NCBI RefSeq assembly: GCF_051014685.1
Contig: NC_135055.1
Coordinates: forward strand, 8,544,001-8,608,000
Length of the DNA stretch: 64,000 nucleotides
DNA from: Ptiloglossa arizonensis
Taxonomy: Eukaryota; Arthropoda; Insecta; Hymenoptera; Colletidae
Direction of reading: 5' to 3'
Below the pieces are notes generated by a model that had not been told where the DNA came from, did not search any database, and saw only the letters and a program-made list of their open reading frames with translations. Shown piece after piece: positions 1 through 9,542 of the stretch (within the stretch, counting starts at the first letter, position 1; the number at the start of each line of letters is the position of its first letter). Both the position numbers and the translations under genes were made by a program.

Positions 1-409
1 TCGTGCAAGTAGTTTATCGTGCAAGGTATGCGGATGTATTGCCTGGGTCACACCAGCGTTGCTATTACTGTATCACATCATTAATAGATCAACTGATCTT
101 ACTAAGAGCATTTAGTGTTTGTTAAACATCTTATTTTCATTATATCGGCTAGATTCGTATTAATAGAAATAACATATTCTTTTATCATTTTTGTAATTCA
201 GATACATGTATTTATTTGTATTTCGTCATTTTTTTGTACTGTACGTATCTATAAGCATACTTATTTGTATGAAAATAAAATACTTTTAGTAGAGTACTTG
301 AGTTTATAATGTTTTACTTAGATGATTCAATTTTTTGCTACAAATATTTCATATTTATAAAGAAAATAATATTACAGCGTTATAATAACACAGTGAAACA
401 TGTGGAATT
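1..409. other. non-coding AT-rich stretch
   Basis: No gene is supported here. The open frame at 115-309 encodes a hydrophobic, low-complexity peptide of the kind expected by chance in T-rich DNA. I see no splice-bounded exon, RNA gene or repeat. Confidence 0.5.
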
Positions 410-660
410 TCGATTTGCAACATCCATTGGACGATTCTTATACTATTTATGGTCCTAAACACGAATCTGGAAGCAGAATTGTTCTATTACCCTCAGTTTT
501 CGAAAAACCCAGGATTTTCGATAAAAATGATGTATTACGTGAAAATTAAAAACGATAGGGAGTTCGGTTTGGTCTTGAATAATACAGGAGAGTTTTTCGA
601 ATCTAATCATACAAGAGTTATTAATTATTGCTGGTCCTAAATAGTTATAGATGACCGTCA
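410..660 (+). repeat. inverted dispersed repeat, arm 1
   Basis: This block reappears in reverse complement at about 7443-7900. Shared stretches include the pentadecamer-scale string GCAACATCCATTGG at the outer side and the run TTCGGTTTGGTCTTGAATAA further in. Identity looks near 90% in the best 80 bp. The open frame over it (449-640) is not preserved in the other arm, so coding is unlikely. This arm is the unfilled version: at its TA near 483-487 of the alignment there is no MITE, whereas arm 2 has one. It could be a long terminal inverted repeat of a ~7.5-kb element or simply two independent insertions. Confidence 0.75.
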
Positions 661-1379
661 AAGTTTAAAAAAGTGTCGATGTATATAGTTCTTACAAATT
701 ATTTTTGCGTATTTATGAAAAGTTCGTTATCTAACACGGAAACTGTCCACAGGATTAGATTCTGTAGACATTTTTGAAGAAGAAAGCACTCAGCAGAAAC
801 GGTTTTCAGTTCGAACAGACCGATAAAATAACCATCCGCAACTCGTCCATAGCGATTTGCCGCTATGCGTCTCGATTTAGTGCCGTAGCTATGCATTAAC
901 TTCGTTTTTTCCATATACATCCTTATAACAACGAAGTTGTAAATTGAACATTAATTCCAGCACTACAAATACATTTGTCCACTTACTTTTGGCAGTAATC
1001 CTTTCAATATGAAATTTAAGAAGAATATTAAAAAAAAAAAAACTAATTTCATTTAATAAGTTTGTTGTGGTCGTTTCTCCTGGAAAATAATTTTTGAAAC
1101 ATACACAATTTCCAAATGTAAATATAGCTTTACAACTCTCATTAAAGCTGAGTTTGGATAAAGATGCATCGCGACACTTGGGCTAACCCATCGCAGGCAT
1201 TGTTCGAATTGTTTGCGTTAGTTTGTTCGTGAAGCCATCCTTTGAAGATAAAACGTTCTGTGAAACGTATTGTGAACTTAACACAAACTTAAACGTGTTG
1301 TGAGTTTAATTTCGAGCTGGACGATACGATTTGAAATACATCCTATTTAAGCCTTTGACTACAGCTAAATCTACAACGT
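661..1379. other. non-coding stretch with possible Tc1-end motif
   Basis: No exon is recognised. Positions about 868-898 share a GATTTAGTGCCGTA core with 15121-15134. The segment near 967-990 (ATTTGTCCACTTACTTTTGG) resembles the terminal region of some insect Tc1-like elements. This is weak, memory-based resemblance only. The 73-aa minus-strand open frame at 699-920 is not recognised. Confidence 0.3.
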
Positions 1380-1835
1380 TGTGACGGGATGCACTCTACG
1401 GTGTCATTTATTAGCGAAAGATTCGAACTGCACTCGAATCTTGACCAGTTAAAATTAAAGGTAACGATGGATTGGTGAGTGTTGTGACGATTACCTAATC
1501 CAAACTAAGAACTTTACTTTGTAAAATACTTGGAGTTGCAAAGTAATGGAAGGTTTAATAACAGCGTAATGACGTGCCGAAAATTAAACTTCAAAATGCA
1601 GATTGCCTTATTCAATCGTTTGGCAGGCCCATATATACAAGCTGTTATCTTATAGGAATGTTCTGGAGTGCTGTGAGAGGTGCAGGCTGAGGAGTTTCGC
1701 ATGGTTAATTTCTGAGTTGGTCTTATCGGGAAGGCTTTCCTCAGAGTTTAAGTCGGGAGTCGAGATGCACTGGCAGTATTTCGGGTAGTCCTAGGCAGTA
1801 GAGCTTTCTTGGAATTCATATCGGGAGTCGTCACA
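1380..1835. repeat. LTR-like repeat, copy 1 (456 bp)
   Basis: It starts TGTGACGG and ends CGTCACA, giving the TG...CA termini and short inverted ends typical of long terminal repeats. A second copy with the same termini lies at 7120-7442 in the same orientation. They align throughout, for example in GTGTCA(T/C)(T/C)TATTAGCG and CCAAACTAAGAACTTTACTT. Copy 1 is longer because of internal insertions. On the minus strand the bases just before the repeat are purine-rich (GAGGG), compatible with a short polypurine tract of an element reading on the minus strand. No 4-6-bp target duplication is visible. Confidence 0.55.
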
Positions 1836-3299
1836 CCCTCGTTGCTAGATTCACTTTGATCTTTCAAAGCGTAAAGTCCGTTGTTTGATAGGGTCGAGCG
1901 GGATGTCTAAAGTTGGTAACATCCTTCTGGACTGTGGCAAATCGTCGATCTGCCTTGGTGTGTTATATGATTTTCGTTGAAACAAATTTTAAAACATAAA
2001 TTTCTGGGAATACATTTGCTAAATAGATCGAATAATTCTATTTTTCTCAATCCATATGAATATATCAAATCTAACGAACACCACGTTATTATATGTAGTA
2101 CGTTAATAGTTGTTTCTCTTAGTGTTTGTGTTCTGTACGGGAGTTTCTTTTCATAGATTTTGCATTTGAGTATCCATGTGGGTTAATATTATTTTATCAT
2201 CTTTGAAGTTTGGAATAAATTTTTGAAGCTTAAGAGATCTGATCTTTTAATACGTGTAAATTACTTAGACAATAGTTAACATTCAAACTGTAAGGTATCT
2301 GTTCCAATTTTACTTCCTGGATTTCTCCTCCAATCTTTATTACATCATTAGAGTACAATTGGACTCACTAGTGATTATGGATAATATGCTAATTTCGAAA
2401 TGGCAAGTTGAAAGATATAAAAGTTAATTCTTTTATGTGAAATACAGATATTGATCATTTAGTTGGATCAACGTTTAGTTGTTTAAGTAATAAATTTTGA
2501 CAACTTTTTGTGTGATAATTGTATCGCTACAATATTCGTTGAGGTAAGTTTGATCTGTTATTATATGCCGCTTCTTATACAATATCATGATACAACACGG
2601 CGCGACAAAAGCATTTTCAAAAAGTTTAGATATACCATAATATTTACGAATGTTTCATTTTCTCTCTCCTAAAATGAGGACAGTTTAATGACAGATTAGT
2701 TTTCTTTTAGTTATGATGATATTAAATTAACCAAGATCCGATAAGAGTTCAAAATTTCGGTTCGTTCATTCCTTGTGGCTAATAATTAAGTTAGTATTGA
2801 TTATGTCGTTATATGCTTTCATATTTGTTTGTATCTTTAAGGAATTAAGGTCCCTTCAAGACTTTTATAAAATTTGATAATATGATCGGTACGGATGGCG
2901 AGTTGTCGGAAATGCAACAAATTGATATTGCATTTTCAATCTAGCGGCACTAATGATTTTTAGAAGATTTTAGCGTCGAAGCTAAAACAAGATTTACGTA
3001 TCAATGATTAGATTTGGGAGATAAAGGGGGAAAGAAGTCTTTACAGATTGGGATCATACGTCTGGTATGGATGGAGAACTGTTGGGAATGCACGAAATTG
3101 AGATTGTTAAGCAGTTTCAAAGAATCCAGTGGCATTACAAATTAACAATCGGAGGTGTCAATTAACTTCGACCAATATGATTACAACAAAGTCAAAGTAA
3201 ATGAGAAAAGTAAACTTAAGCCAGTCTTTGGGGCAGTAAGTCTTAGACAAATTTGATTTGGGATAAAAATTTGATTTGGGGTGAAATGAGCAAATATTC
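1836..3299. other. non-coding stretch with a diverged ~175-bp duplication
   Basis: There is no recognisable protein. Positions about 2887-2960 and 3062-3140 are diverged copies of one segment (GGTA(C/T)GGATGG(C/A)GA, then GAAATGCA or GAATGCA, then AATTGA(T/G)ATTG). If 1380-1835 and 7120-7442 are two LTRs of one element, this would be its internal part, but no gag or pol signal survives. Confidence 0.4.
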
Positions 3300-4545
3300 A
3301 CCGAAACCGTTCGTCTTCACAGATTTCGCAATATCTTCATGTTTATTTATCATAATTATTAACAACCGTCGTAGGACCATAGTTTGAATAATTATTAACA
3401 ATCTCCTAGTATAAACAATGGCTTAAAACGTCATTTAGTTGAAATATTCTTTGTTCGCGAAGGAATTTTTCGTTGAGATTCAACTGACATTCTCAAGGCT
3501 ACACGTATTATCGATTCACAAGTGTTCATCACGATGATTTTTCTATCTAGAAAAGCGATTAATTGAATTTCGACGCTTTTAAGTAAAAAATGCAACTTCT
3601 ACGCGTATTGTGTGAATTATAAGAATTAAACAAATGCTAAATTAATGTATTTAATAAACAATTGTTACTTTCCATGTTTGAAACATTAAGAAACATTATA
3701 TCTCGAAGCGCGATCAAAATTCATTGCTGTAGGCGAATCGATCATTTTTAATGCATAAATAAAGATGCACATTGTTCGATTAATATTGGGAACATGCACG
3801 AATGTTAATAACAATTGCGGAAATGAACAATCATTTACCGAAATCGTTTGCTTTCGCAGATTTCGCAATATCTTAATGTTTATTTTATCATATTTATTAA
3901 CAACCGTCGTAGGACCATAGTTTGAATAATTATTAACAATCTCCTAGTATAAATAATGGCTTAAAACGTCATTTAGTTGAAATATTCTTTGTTCGCGAAG
4001 GAATTTTTCGTTGAGATCCAACTGACATTCTCAAGGCTACACGTATCGATCATCGATTCACGAGTATTCATCGCGAAGATTTTTCCATCTAGGAAAGCAA
4101 TTAATTGAATTTCGTCGCTTTTAAGTAAGAAATGCAACTTTTACGCGTATTGTGTATATTGCAAAAATTAAACAAATGTTAAATTAATGTATTTAATAAA
4201 CAATTGTTACTTTCCATACTTTGAAACATTAAGAAACACGTTTATACCTCGAAGCTCGATCAAAATTAATTGCTGTAGGCGAATCGATCATTTTTAATGC
4301 ATAAATAAGAAACACATTGTTCGATTAATATTGGGAACATGCAGAAATGTCAGTAACAATCGCGGAAATGAACAATCATTCACCGAAATCGTTTAGTTTC
4401 GCAGATTTCGCAATATCTTGATGTTTATTTATCATATTTATTAACAACCGTCGTAGGTTCGTAGATTAAACCATTACTAACAATGTCCTAGTATAAATAA
4501 TGGCTAAAAAGCCATCAATTCGTTGAAATATTCGATTCAATCGAA
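3300..4545. repeat. satellite-like tandem repeat, ~540-bp unit, 2.3 copies
   Basis: Three head-to-tail copies begin at about 3300, 3837 and 4382 (periods 537 and 545). Each begins ACCGAAA(C/T)CGTT and runs through CAGATTTCGCAATATCTT and ATTAACAACCGTCGTAGG. Copies 1 and 2 are complete and copy 3 breaks off near 4545. Identity between full copies looks around 90%. No open frame is preserved across the units. The array is AT-rich and adjoins the GC-rich block on its right. Confidence 0.9.
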
Positions 4546-4586
4546 CAAAAACAATCGAAGTAACGGTAAGTGACCTTGTGGTGGGT

Positions 4587-4594
4587 ATATAAGG
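4587..4594 (+). promoter_or_regulatory. TATA-box-like motif
   Basis: TATATAAG in a GC-richer context (GGGTATATAAGGAGCC), at the entrance to a hairpin-rich, tandemly repeated block that ends with an AATAAA. The spacing suits a core promoter of a TE or noncoding transcript. No initiator or transcript evidence is available. Confidence 0.3.
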
Positions 4595-4640
4595 AGCCTC
4601 CGGTTAACGAAAATTTTACTCTCCCGGGAGCCTCGGAGGC
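4595..4640 (+). other. predicted stem-loop
   Basis: GCCTCCG at 4595-4601 can pair with CGGAGGC at 4634-4640, enclosing a loop that contains TTAACGAAAATTTTA. It lies immediately after the TATA-like motif. Confidence 0.4.
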
Positions 4641-4689
4641 GGACGGATGTCTTCATTTTGGTCGTATGGAAGGGGGAACCCCCCCTCTT

Positions 4690-4736
4690 GGTAACCGGTA
4701 CTGACCGCCGGTAGGCGGTGGTCAGTACTGGCGACC
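4690..4736 (+). other. predicted long hairpin
   Basis: The arms GGTAACCGGTACTGACCGCC and GGCGGTGGTCAGTACTGGCGACC are imperfect reverse complements separated by a GGTA loop. The stem is roughly 18-20 bp with a few mismatches and a small bulge, strong for a window this AT-rich. It may be a structured RNA leader or the centre of a foldback element. Confidence 0.6.
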
Positions 4737-5527
4737 ATTCTCTCAATCTGTTCCTTTTTTTTTTTAATTTTTTCTTTGTTTAATTCATTTTATTTGTTCT
4801 CTGATTTTAATTTCTACTTGTTTTTCCATGCTTTTTTTTCCACTAACCAATTTCATTTCTATTTTCTATCATGCCTTGATTTCAGGTTTCTCTTAGTTAA
4901 GCTTAGACTAAGTTATTTTCTTTGTTTAACATTTATGAATTTAGCTCCTTTAGATAGATGTATCGGAAAACGAAGAACGAAGAGGACTGATGTATTGCAT
5001 CCTCCACGGGACTGTTAATTCTAAGTATAGACTAAGTTAGTTTTAAGGCCACCATGTACGAATATCTGTGATCTGCCGAGCAATTATCCAATCTTTAGCT
5101 TATTTTTGCTCGCTTGCTCGTTTCTCAGTCCGGCCACCTCTGCTTGTTGCATAAGCAAGTGACCGGCCGTGGAGGTGGACCGAACGGTCGATCGCCGTCT
5201 CTTCTGGTGCGTCCGCTTTGAGAGAGAACATGCTGTGAACACAGGGGCAGGTGTTCGCACCGGTCCCTGCGGAAGCCCCTGTGCCACAAGACCCTCTCTT
5301 CGTCATCCTCCGTGAGTCAGGTCCACGCTCTGCGTGGCTCCTGGCTACGGAGTTGAGAGAAACGGGGCACTCCAAGGAGTGGACGGCGTCGCGCATTTCC
5401 TTGAAAATCGGGCCCACTGAGGGGAAACGGGACCGACCTAGTAGGAACAACTCCACGGTTCGCGTCGCGTATTCCCCAATTTTGCCTCATTTTTCCATAA
5501 TGTAATTGCTCGGCAGAATCAAACGAG

Positions 5528-5559
5528 GAGATCGAAGGAACATTGATTCCTTCTATCTC
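5528..5559 (+). other. repeated stem-loop, copy 1
   Basis: GAGAT pairs with ATCTC and GAAGGAA with TTCCTTC around a CATTGA loop. One C-T mismatch separates the two stem parts. Confidence 0.6.
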
Positions 5560-5994
5560 TGCAGTTAGAATAAGTTACTTTTAAGGCTGTGATCTGCCAA
5601 GCAATTATCCAATCTTTAGCTTAATTTTGCTCGCTTCCTCGTTCCTCGGTCCGGTCACCACTGCTTCTTGTACAAGCAAGTGGCCGGCCGTGTAAGTAGT
5701 CCGAACGGTCCATCGCCGTCTCTTCCGGTGTGTCCGCTTCCAGAGGGGGCATGTTGCGAGCACAGGAGCAGGCATTTTTGCCGGTCCCTGCGAAAGCCTC
5801 CAAAATAAGACCCTCTCGTCGTAAAGATGGAGAAACGGGGCACTCCTCTAGGGGAGTGGTAGGCGTCGTTCGTTTTCTCTGGAATCGGAACCACGGAGGG
5901 GAAACGGGATAGACCTAGTAGGACCAACTGCACGGTTCGTGTCGCGTCTTTCCCAATTTTTCCATAATGTAATTGCTTGGCAGAATTAAACGAG

Positions 5995-6026
5995 GAGATC
6001 GAAGGAACATTGATTCCTTCCATCTC
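5995..6026 (+). other. repeated stem-loop, copy 2
   Basis: Same architecture as copy 1: GAGAT/ATCTC plus GAAGGAA/TTCCTTC around CATTGA, with a C-C mismatch at the junction. Confidence 0.6.
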
Positions 6027-6063
6027 TTTGGTTTAGTATCTTCGTTTGTATCGCGTGTCGAGG

Positions 6064-6095
6064 GAGATCGATGGAACTTTGATTCCATCTATCTC
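6064..6095 (+). other. repeated stem-loop, copy 3, with compensatory change
   Basis: GAGAT/ATCTC is kept. The inner stem is GATGGAA/TTCCATC instead of GAAGGAA/TTCCTTC: both partners of one base pair have changed (A-T to T-A), preserving pairing. The loop is CTTTGA. Confidence 0.6.
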
Positions 6096-6344
6096 TCTCC
6101 GGGTCTCCGTTCGCAGCAACCTCCACGTGGTGAGACCTGGTAATCGGTATTATTTGCGACGAACAATAATTGTTGGTCGCGGCTAGTACCGAGCTAATTG
6201 GCTGCGAATTTAGAATAGTTAGTTAATATATAAGAAACAATTGTATACTTTAAGAAACAACATTTTTATAATGCGTATGGAAGTTTGAGTATATTAATGG
6301 TAAGGAAAGAATGTAATTGTAACTCCGATGTAATGATGTGTTTG

Positions 6345-6350
6345 AATAAA
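6345..6350 (+). promoter_or_regulatory. possible polyadenylation signal
   Basis: AATAAA follows the GC-rich structured block. With the TATA-like motif at 4587 it could delimit a transcript or LTR-like unit of about 1.8 kb. AATAAA is common by chance in AT-rich DNA. Confidence 0.2.
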
Positions 6351-6419
6351 TTCATTTTGAGTAAGAACAGAAGCTTTCTTTTTGCCTATTATTTGTTTCC
6401 ACTTCCTTAACCGGATCCT

Positions 6420-7119
6420 AACACACTGCTAAAACTGCTTAAAACTATACGTTTTCGATTATCATATTCTCCTGATACGGCAGTCCAAGATCAGCGAAAA
6501 ATCTAGCAGAAACTCAGAAATTCATTCGAAAATCTCTCAAAATTGTAGTTCGCCAAAATTGTATTTGGGGAATACAAATTATTATTCAGCCATGTTAATT
6601 AATCTGGATAAATTCAATAACATTGAGGCAAAAAATAAGTAGAGAAATGACTTTATGCTAATGGAGAGCTTCGAGGCAGCAGGTCTTAGTAACATTGTTC
6701 TAGAGGACATAAGAAATTCGGAATATACAATATTGACTCAAGTGTAAAACCTGCCTTATCAATTATAACGAACATATTACTTGTCTTTGGGTCTCATAGG
6801 AACTGGTTGGAATCCGGAAGATGGGTTTAGAGAGGATAAGAATTTTGTACTGCTCAGGTATTGGATAATTTCGTTTGGAGCAAGTTGGCTTTAAATGGTC
6901 GACTTATGTTTTTAAATATTTCGGTTTTTTTGTCCAAAGAAATAATGGAAAAGGGATTTCTATAACTAAGAAAATCTCCTTTACCTGTGGTTCTTTGATC
7001 CATGATTGTTGATCGATCGGTGTGACACACGCAGCCCCTCAGGTTGGAAGTTCCGCAGAATTTCCTTAGTTGAGTATCCTCGATACAGTTCTTGTGGATG
7101 CTGGCTGGTTCGCCAAAAA
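6420..7119. other. possible leader of a minus-strand LTR element, otherwise non-coding
   Basis: If 7120-7442 is a 5' LTR read on the minus strand, the bases next to it read TTTTTGGCGAACCAGCCAGC, a plausible primer-binding/leader start (TGGCG... after the LTR). An open frame on the minus strand (7238-6981) begins in the LTR and crosses this junction, but I cannot match it to gag. 6420-6980 shows no recognisable coding. Confidence 0.3.
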
Positions 7120-7442
7120 TGTGACGGGGTGCATTCTACGGTGTCACCTATTAGCGAAAAATTCGAACCGCACTCGAATCTTGACCCGTTAAAGTTAAAA
7201 ATATTGATGGATTGGTGAGAGACATGACGACCACCCAATCCAAACTAAGAACTTTACTTTGTAAAATGCTTGGAGTTGCAAAGTAATGGAAGATTTAATA
7301 AATCTAGCCATTTCTTGTAGGAGTGTTCTGGGGTGCTGTGAAAGGTTAATTTCTTAGTAAGTCTAATCGGGAAGGTTTTCTCAGAATTCGAGTCGAGAAT
7401 CAAAATGCACTGGAAGCATTCTAACAATAAGTAGTCGTCACA
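7120..7442. repeat. LTR-like repeat, copy 2 (323 bp)
   Basis: It has the same termini as 1380-1835 (TGTGACGG...CGTCACA) and the same order of internal motifs, but lacks about 130 bp of the central part. It is directly followed at 7443 by the inverted dispersed repeat arm. Either a second LTR of the same decayed element or a solo LTR. Confidence 0.55.
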
Positions 7443-7900
7443 AGGTCAAGAGATTTTTCCATTGCTGATCATCCATTGCTGACGGATATAACTCTTATAT
7501 CATTAGATTCGGAAAACTCCTCTGTATTATTCAAGACCAAACCGAAGTCCCTATCGTTTTCAATTTTCACGTAATACATCATTTTTATTGAAAATCCTAA
7601 GTTTGTACAAAAATGTGTGTTTTTCGAAAACTGAGTGATAGAGCTATTCTGTTTCCGGATTCGCGTTTAGATCCATAAATATTGGGTTGTTCGGAAAGTC
7701 ATTTCGTTTTCCAAAATGGAGAATATATAATTTAATAAAACGTTTATACACTCTAAAAAAATCGTGTTTCATTTTCACCAAAAAGAAAAAAAAACGAAAT
7801 GACTTTCCGAACAAAATAGGATCACCCAATGGATGTTGCAAAACAATAGAAAAGTTGTAATTTGTTCTATTCTGTAATCAGTAACATAACCATCCTTCGA
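7443..7900 (-). repeat. inverted dispersed repeat, arm 2, split by a MITE
   Basis: Reverse-complement counterpart of 410-660. Its outer portion (GCAACATCCATTGG read on the minus strand) and inner portion are separated by a 135-bp insertion (7682-7816), which is absent from arm 1. This gives a filled/empty-site pair. Confidence 0.75.
7682..7816 (+). mobile_element. mariner-type MITE, copy 1, with TA target duplication
   Basis: Terminal inverted repeats TTGTTCGGAAAGTCATTTCG and its complement at the right end enclose a short non-coding core. TA dinucleotides flank it at 7680-7681 and 7817-7818. The corresponding site in the unfilled repeat arm (410-660) has a single TA, so element and target duplication are directly shown. 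It has no transposase and would have been mobilised in trans by a mariner/Tc1-superfamily enzyme. A near-identical copy in opposite orientation is at 14546. Confidence 0.9.
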
Positions 7901-8600
7901 TAATTTATATACGTTTCTAACTTGACGTTCGCGAACTCTATAGCTGCATCTCAGTTTCTATTTCCAGTCACGCGATAAACTTCTACACGTGCCTAACTTA
8001 GCCGATAGTGATAAGGTACCTGTGTAAGGACACAACAGTCCCATTTCCGCTATAACATTTTAACTTTTAGGGCAGTGACCAATTTCTAGTACGTCAATGG
8101 GAATTATTAGAGCGATTCGATATCACGATCGCTGTTCGCTATTCTAAGGCCCGCGACTTACCGTCTTCGTCCAGAGAAACGCTGTTACAATGTCTTTACG
8201 CTCGACCACACCCTAAGGTACGCGATACACCACCTTTCGTACAGAGATACGCAATTTCAACCACTGACCCGAAACACGCTATTACAATTACTGCTCCGTA
8301 TCCAAGGTAACGGTCTTTCTTATACCCCCAAGTCTACGTGACTTGTGTTCCGCGTCTTGGGTTAGGTCGAGGGCGTAGGCCGACCGTGCTGGCTGACTCA
8401 GGTGATTATCAGCCGGCAACCAGCCGATGGGCCTCGATTATGTTCGAGTCGCGGGAAATTCCGTGGTCCCATCGGCTACACAGATGTCGGTATAATCCTC
8501 GACTAGTCACAACCCCCGCAAAGGATCTCTCGTACCCTCGCTTGGCACACTCTCTCTCACACGCACACACGTCCCTTGTTACCGTCCTACATTTATAATA
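7901..8600. other. GC-richer non-coding segment with degenerate short repeats
   Basis: It is richer in GC than its flanks. A ~69-bp degenerate repeat is visible at 8144 and 8213 (CTAAGG..CGCGA, then TCGT.CAGAGA.ACGC), with a weaker third at 8302. An inverted repeat AGCCGATGGG/CCCATCGGCT lies at 8422-8431 and 8468-8477. The 86-codon plus frame at 8338-8598 is unrecognised and is probably a by-product of GC content. Confidence 0.4.
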
Positions 8601-9193
8601 GACGCGTTTTACATATTCAAAAAAAATTCATATAGCTTCTCTAAACATTTTAAGTAAAAGTTACTAATTGATTTGAGAAATAAATTGTTCGAATAAAAGC
8701 TTTTCACTTATTATGCGCTTTCAAATAAAATACTAATTGTAGGTGAAACTATAATCAAACAAAATTGACAAATCTTGTACGACGCATATGTAACACTCAA
8801 AATCTTAAACGGAGGCTGCATTTTTACCACAGAATAACGCGACTATTGTCATTACTGATGGTTTACAGTGACCAGGCTCGAGACTCGAGGAAGTTCATGC
8901 GTTCCTAACCTCTTGAAACAAACTCAATAGCTTAGACCGTTTCTACTATTGTAAGATTATAACGCGTATACGAAGGTTTGTTTCTGAAAGAAGATGGACA
9001 ATGTTCCTTTGGGTATTCTTATTTTTATGTTCGACGTTCCGTCTTTTCCGGCCTCATCGTCGCAAAACAGAGTCTCAAGGCCCATAATGAAACTCTAAAG
9101 GAACGGGCCTAATCTATGAGAATTGTGCTGAACAGTACAAAGAAAGAAGTCTTTCAAAAAGCACTCTAATAATAGAAAAATCGTCGAGATAAT

Positions 9194-9206
9194 CCCCCCC
9201 CCCCCC
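9194..9206 (+). repeat. poly-C tract
   Basis: A run of 13 C residues in an AT-rich setting. Confidence 0.95.
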
Positions 9207-9450
9207 GCAAAGGAACTACTTTAAAGGCAAATTTCGAATTAACAAATTAAGTTGTTCTAATATCAATGTGTATAAATACAGACACAGGGAGAAGTAGGGG
9301 TCTATAGAATAATAAGCAAGGGTTGGGCACAGTTGTTTCTCCTGAATTGTTTAAAATACTTTTTCTACGTTTAGCATTCTAAACAATATCTTACTCGGCA
9401 ATAAAAAAAGTTTTCATTCCAGGTGGAGATATCAATGAAGAATGAAGAAT

Positions 9451-9542
9451 GCTTTGTCTTTTTATTTGATGCTTTGTCTTTGTCTTTTTATTCGATGCTT
9501 CGTCTTTGTCTTTTTATTCGATGCTTCGTCTTTGTCTTTGTC
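9451..9542 (+). repeat. minisatellite, 20-26-bp unit
   Basis: Four units of the type GCTT(T/C)GTCTTTGTCTTTTTATTCGAT. The first lacks a TTTGTC hexamer and the last is partial. The open frame through it is a repeat artefact. Confidence 0.9.

Larger units (their letters stand above)
5066..6027. repeat. GC-rich tandem duplication, ~520-bp unit
   Basis: Unit 1 (5066-5586) and unit 2 (5587-6027) both start CTGTGATCTGCC(G/A)AGCAATT and share CCAATCTTTAGCTTA, GACCGGCCGTG-type blocks, GAAACGGGGCACTCC, GGGGAAACGGGA and CATAATGTAATTGCT. Unit 2 lacks about 80 bp present near 5300-5350. Several overlapping frames stay open for 60-120 codons because of the GC content. None is conserved between the units or recognisable, so I do not call genes. 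The end of a third unit is seen only as a repeated hairpin at 6064-6095. Confidence 0.85.

Noticed and set aside
5084..6023. overlapping 60-122-codon frames in the GC-rich tandem units as genes
   Set aside because: Frames are not conserved between the two units, which differ by indels. Openness is explained by GC content.
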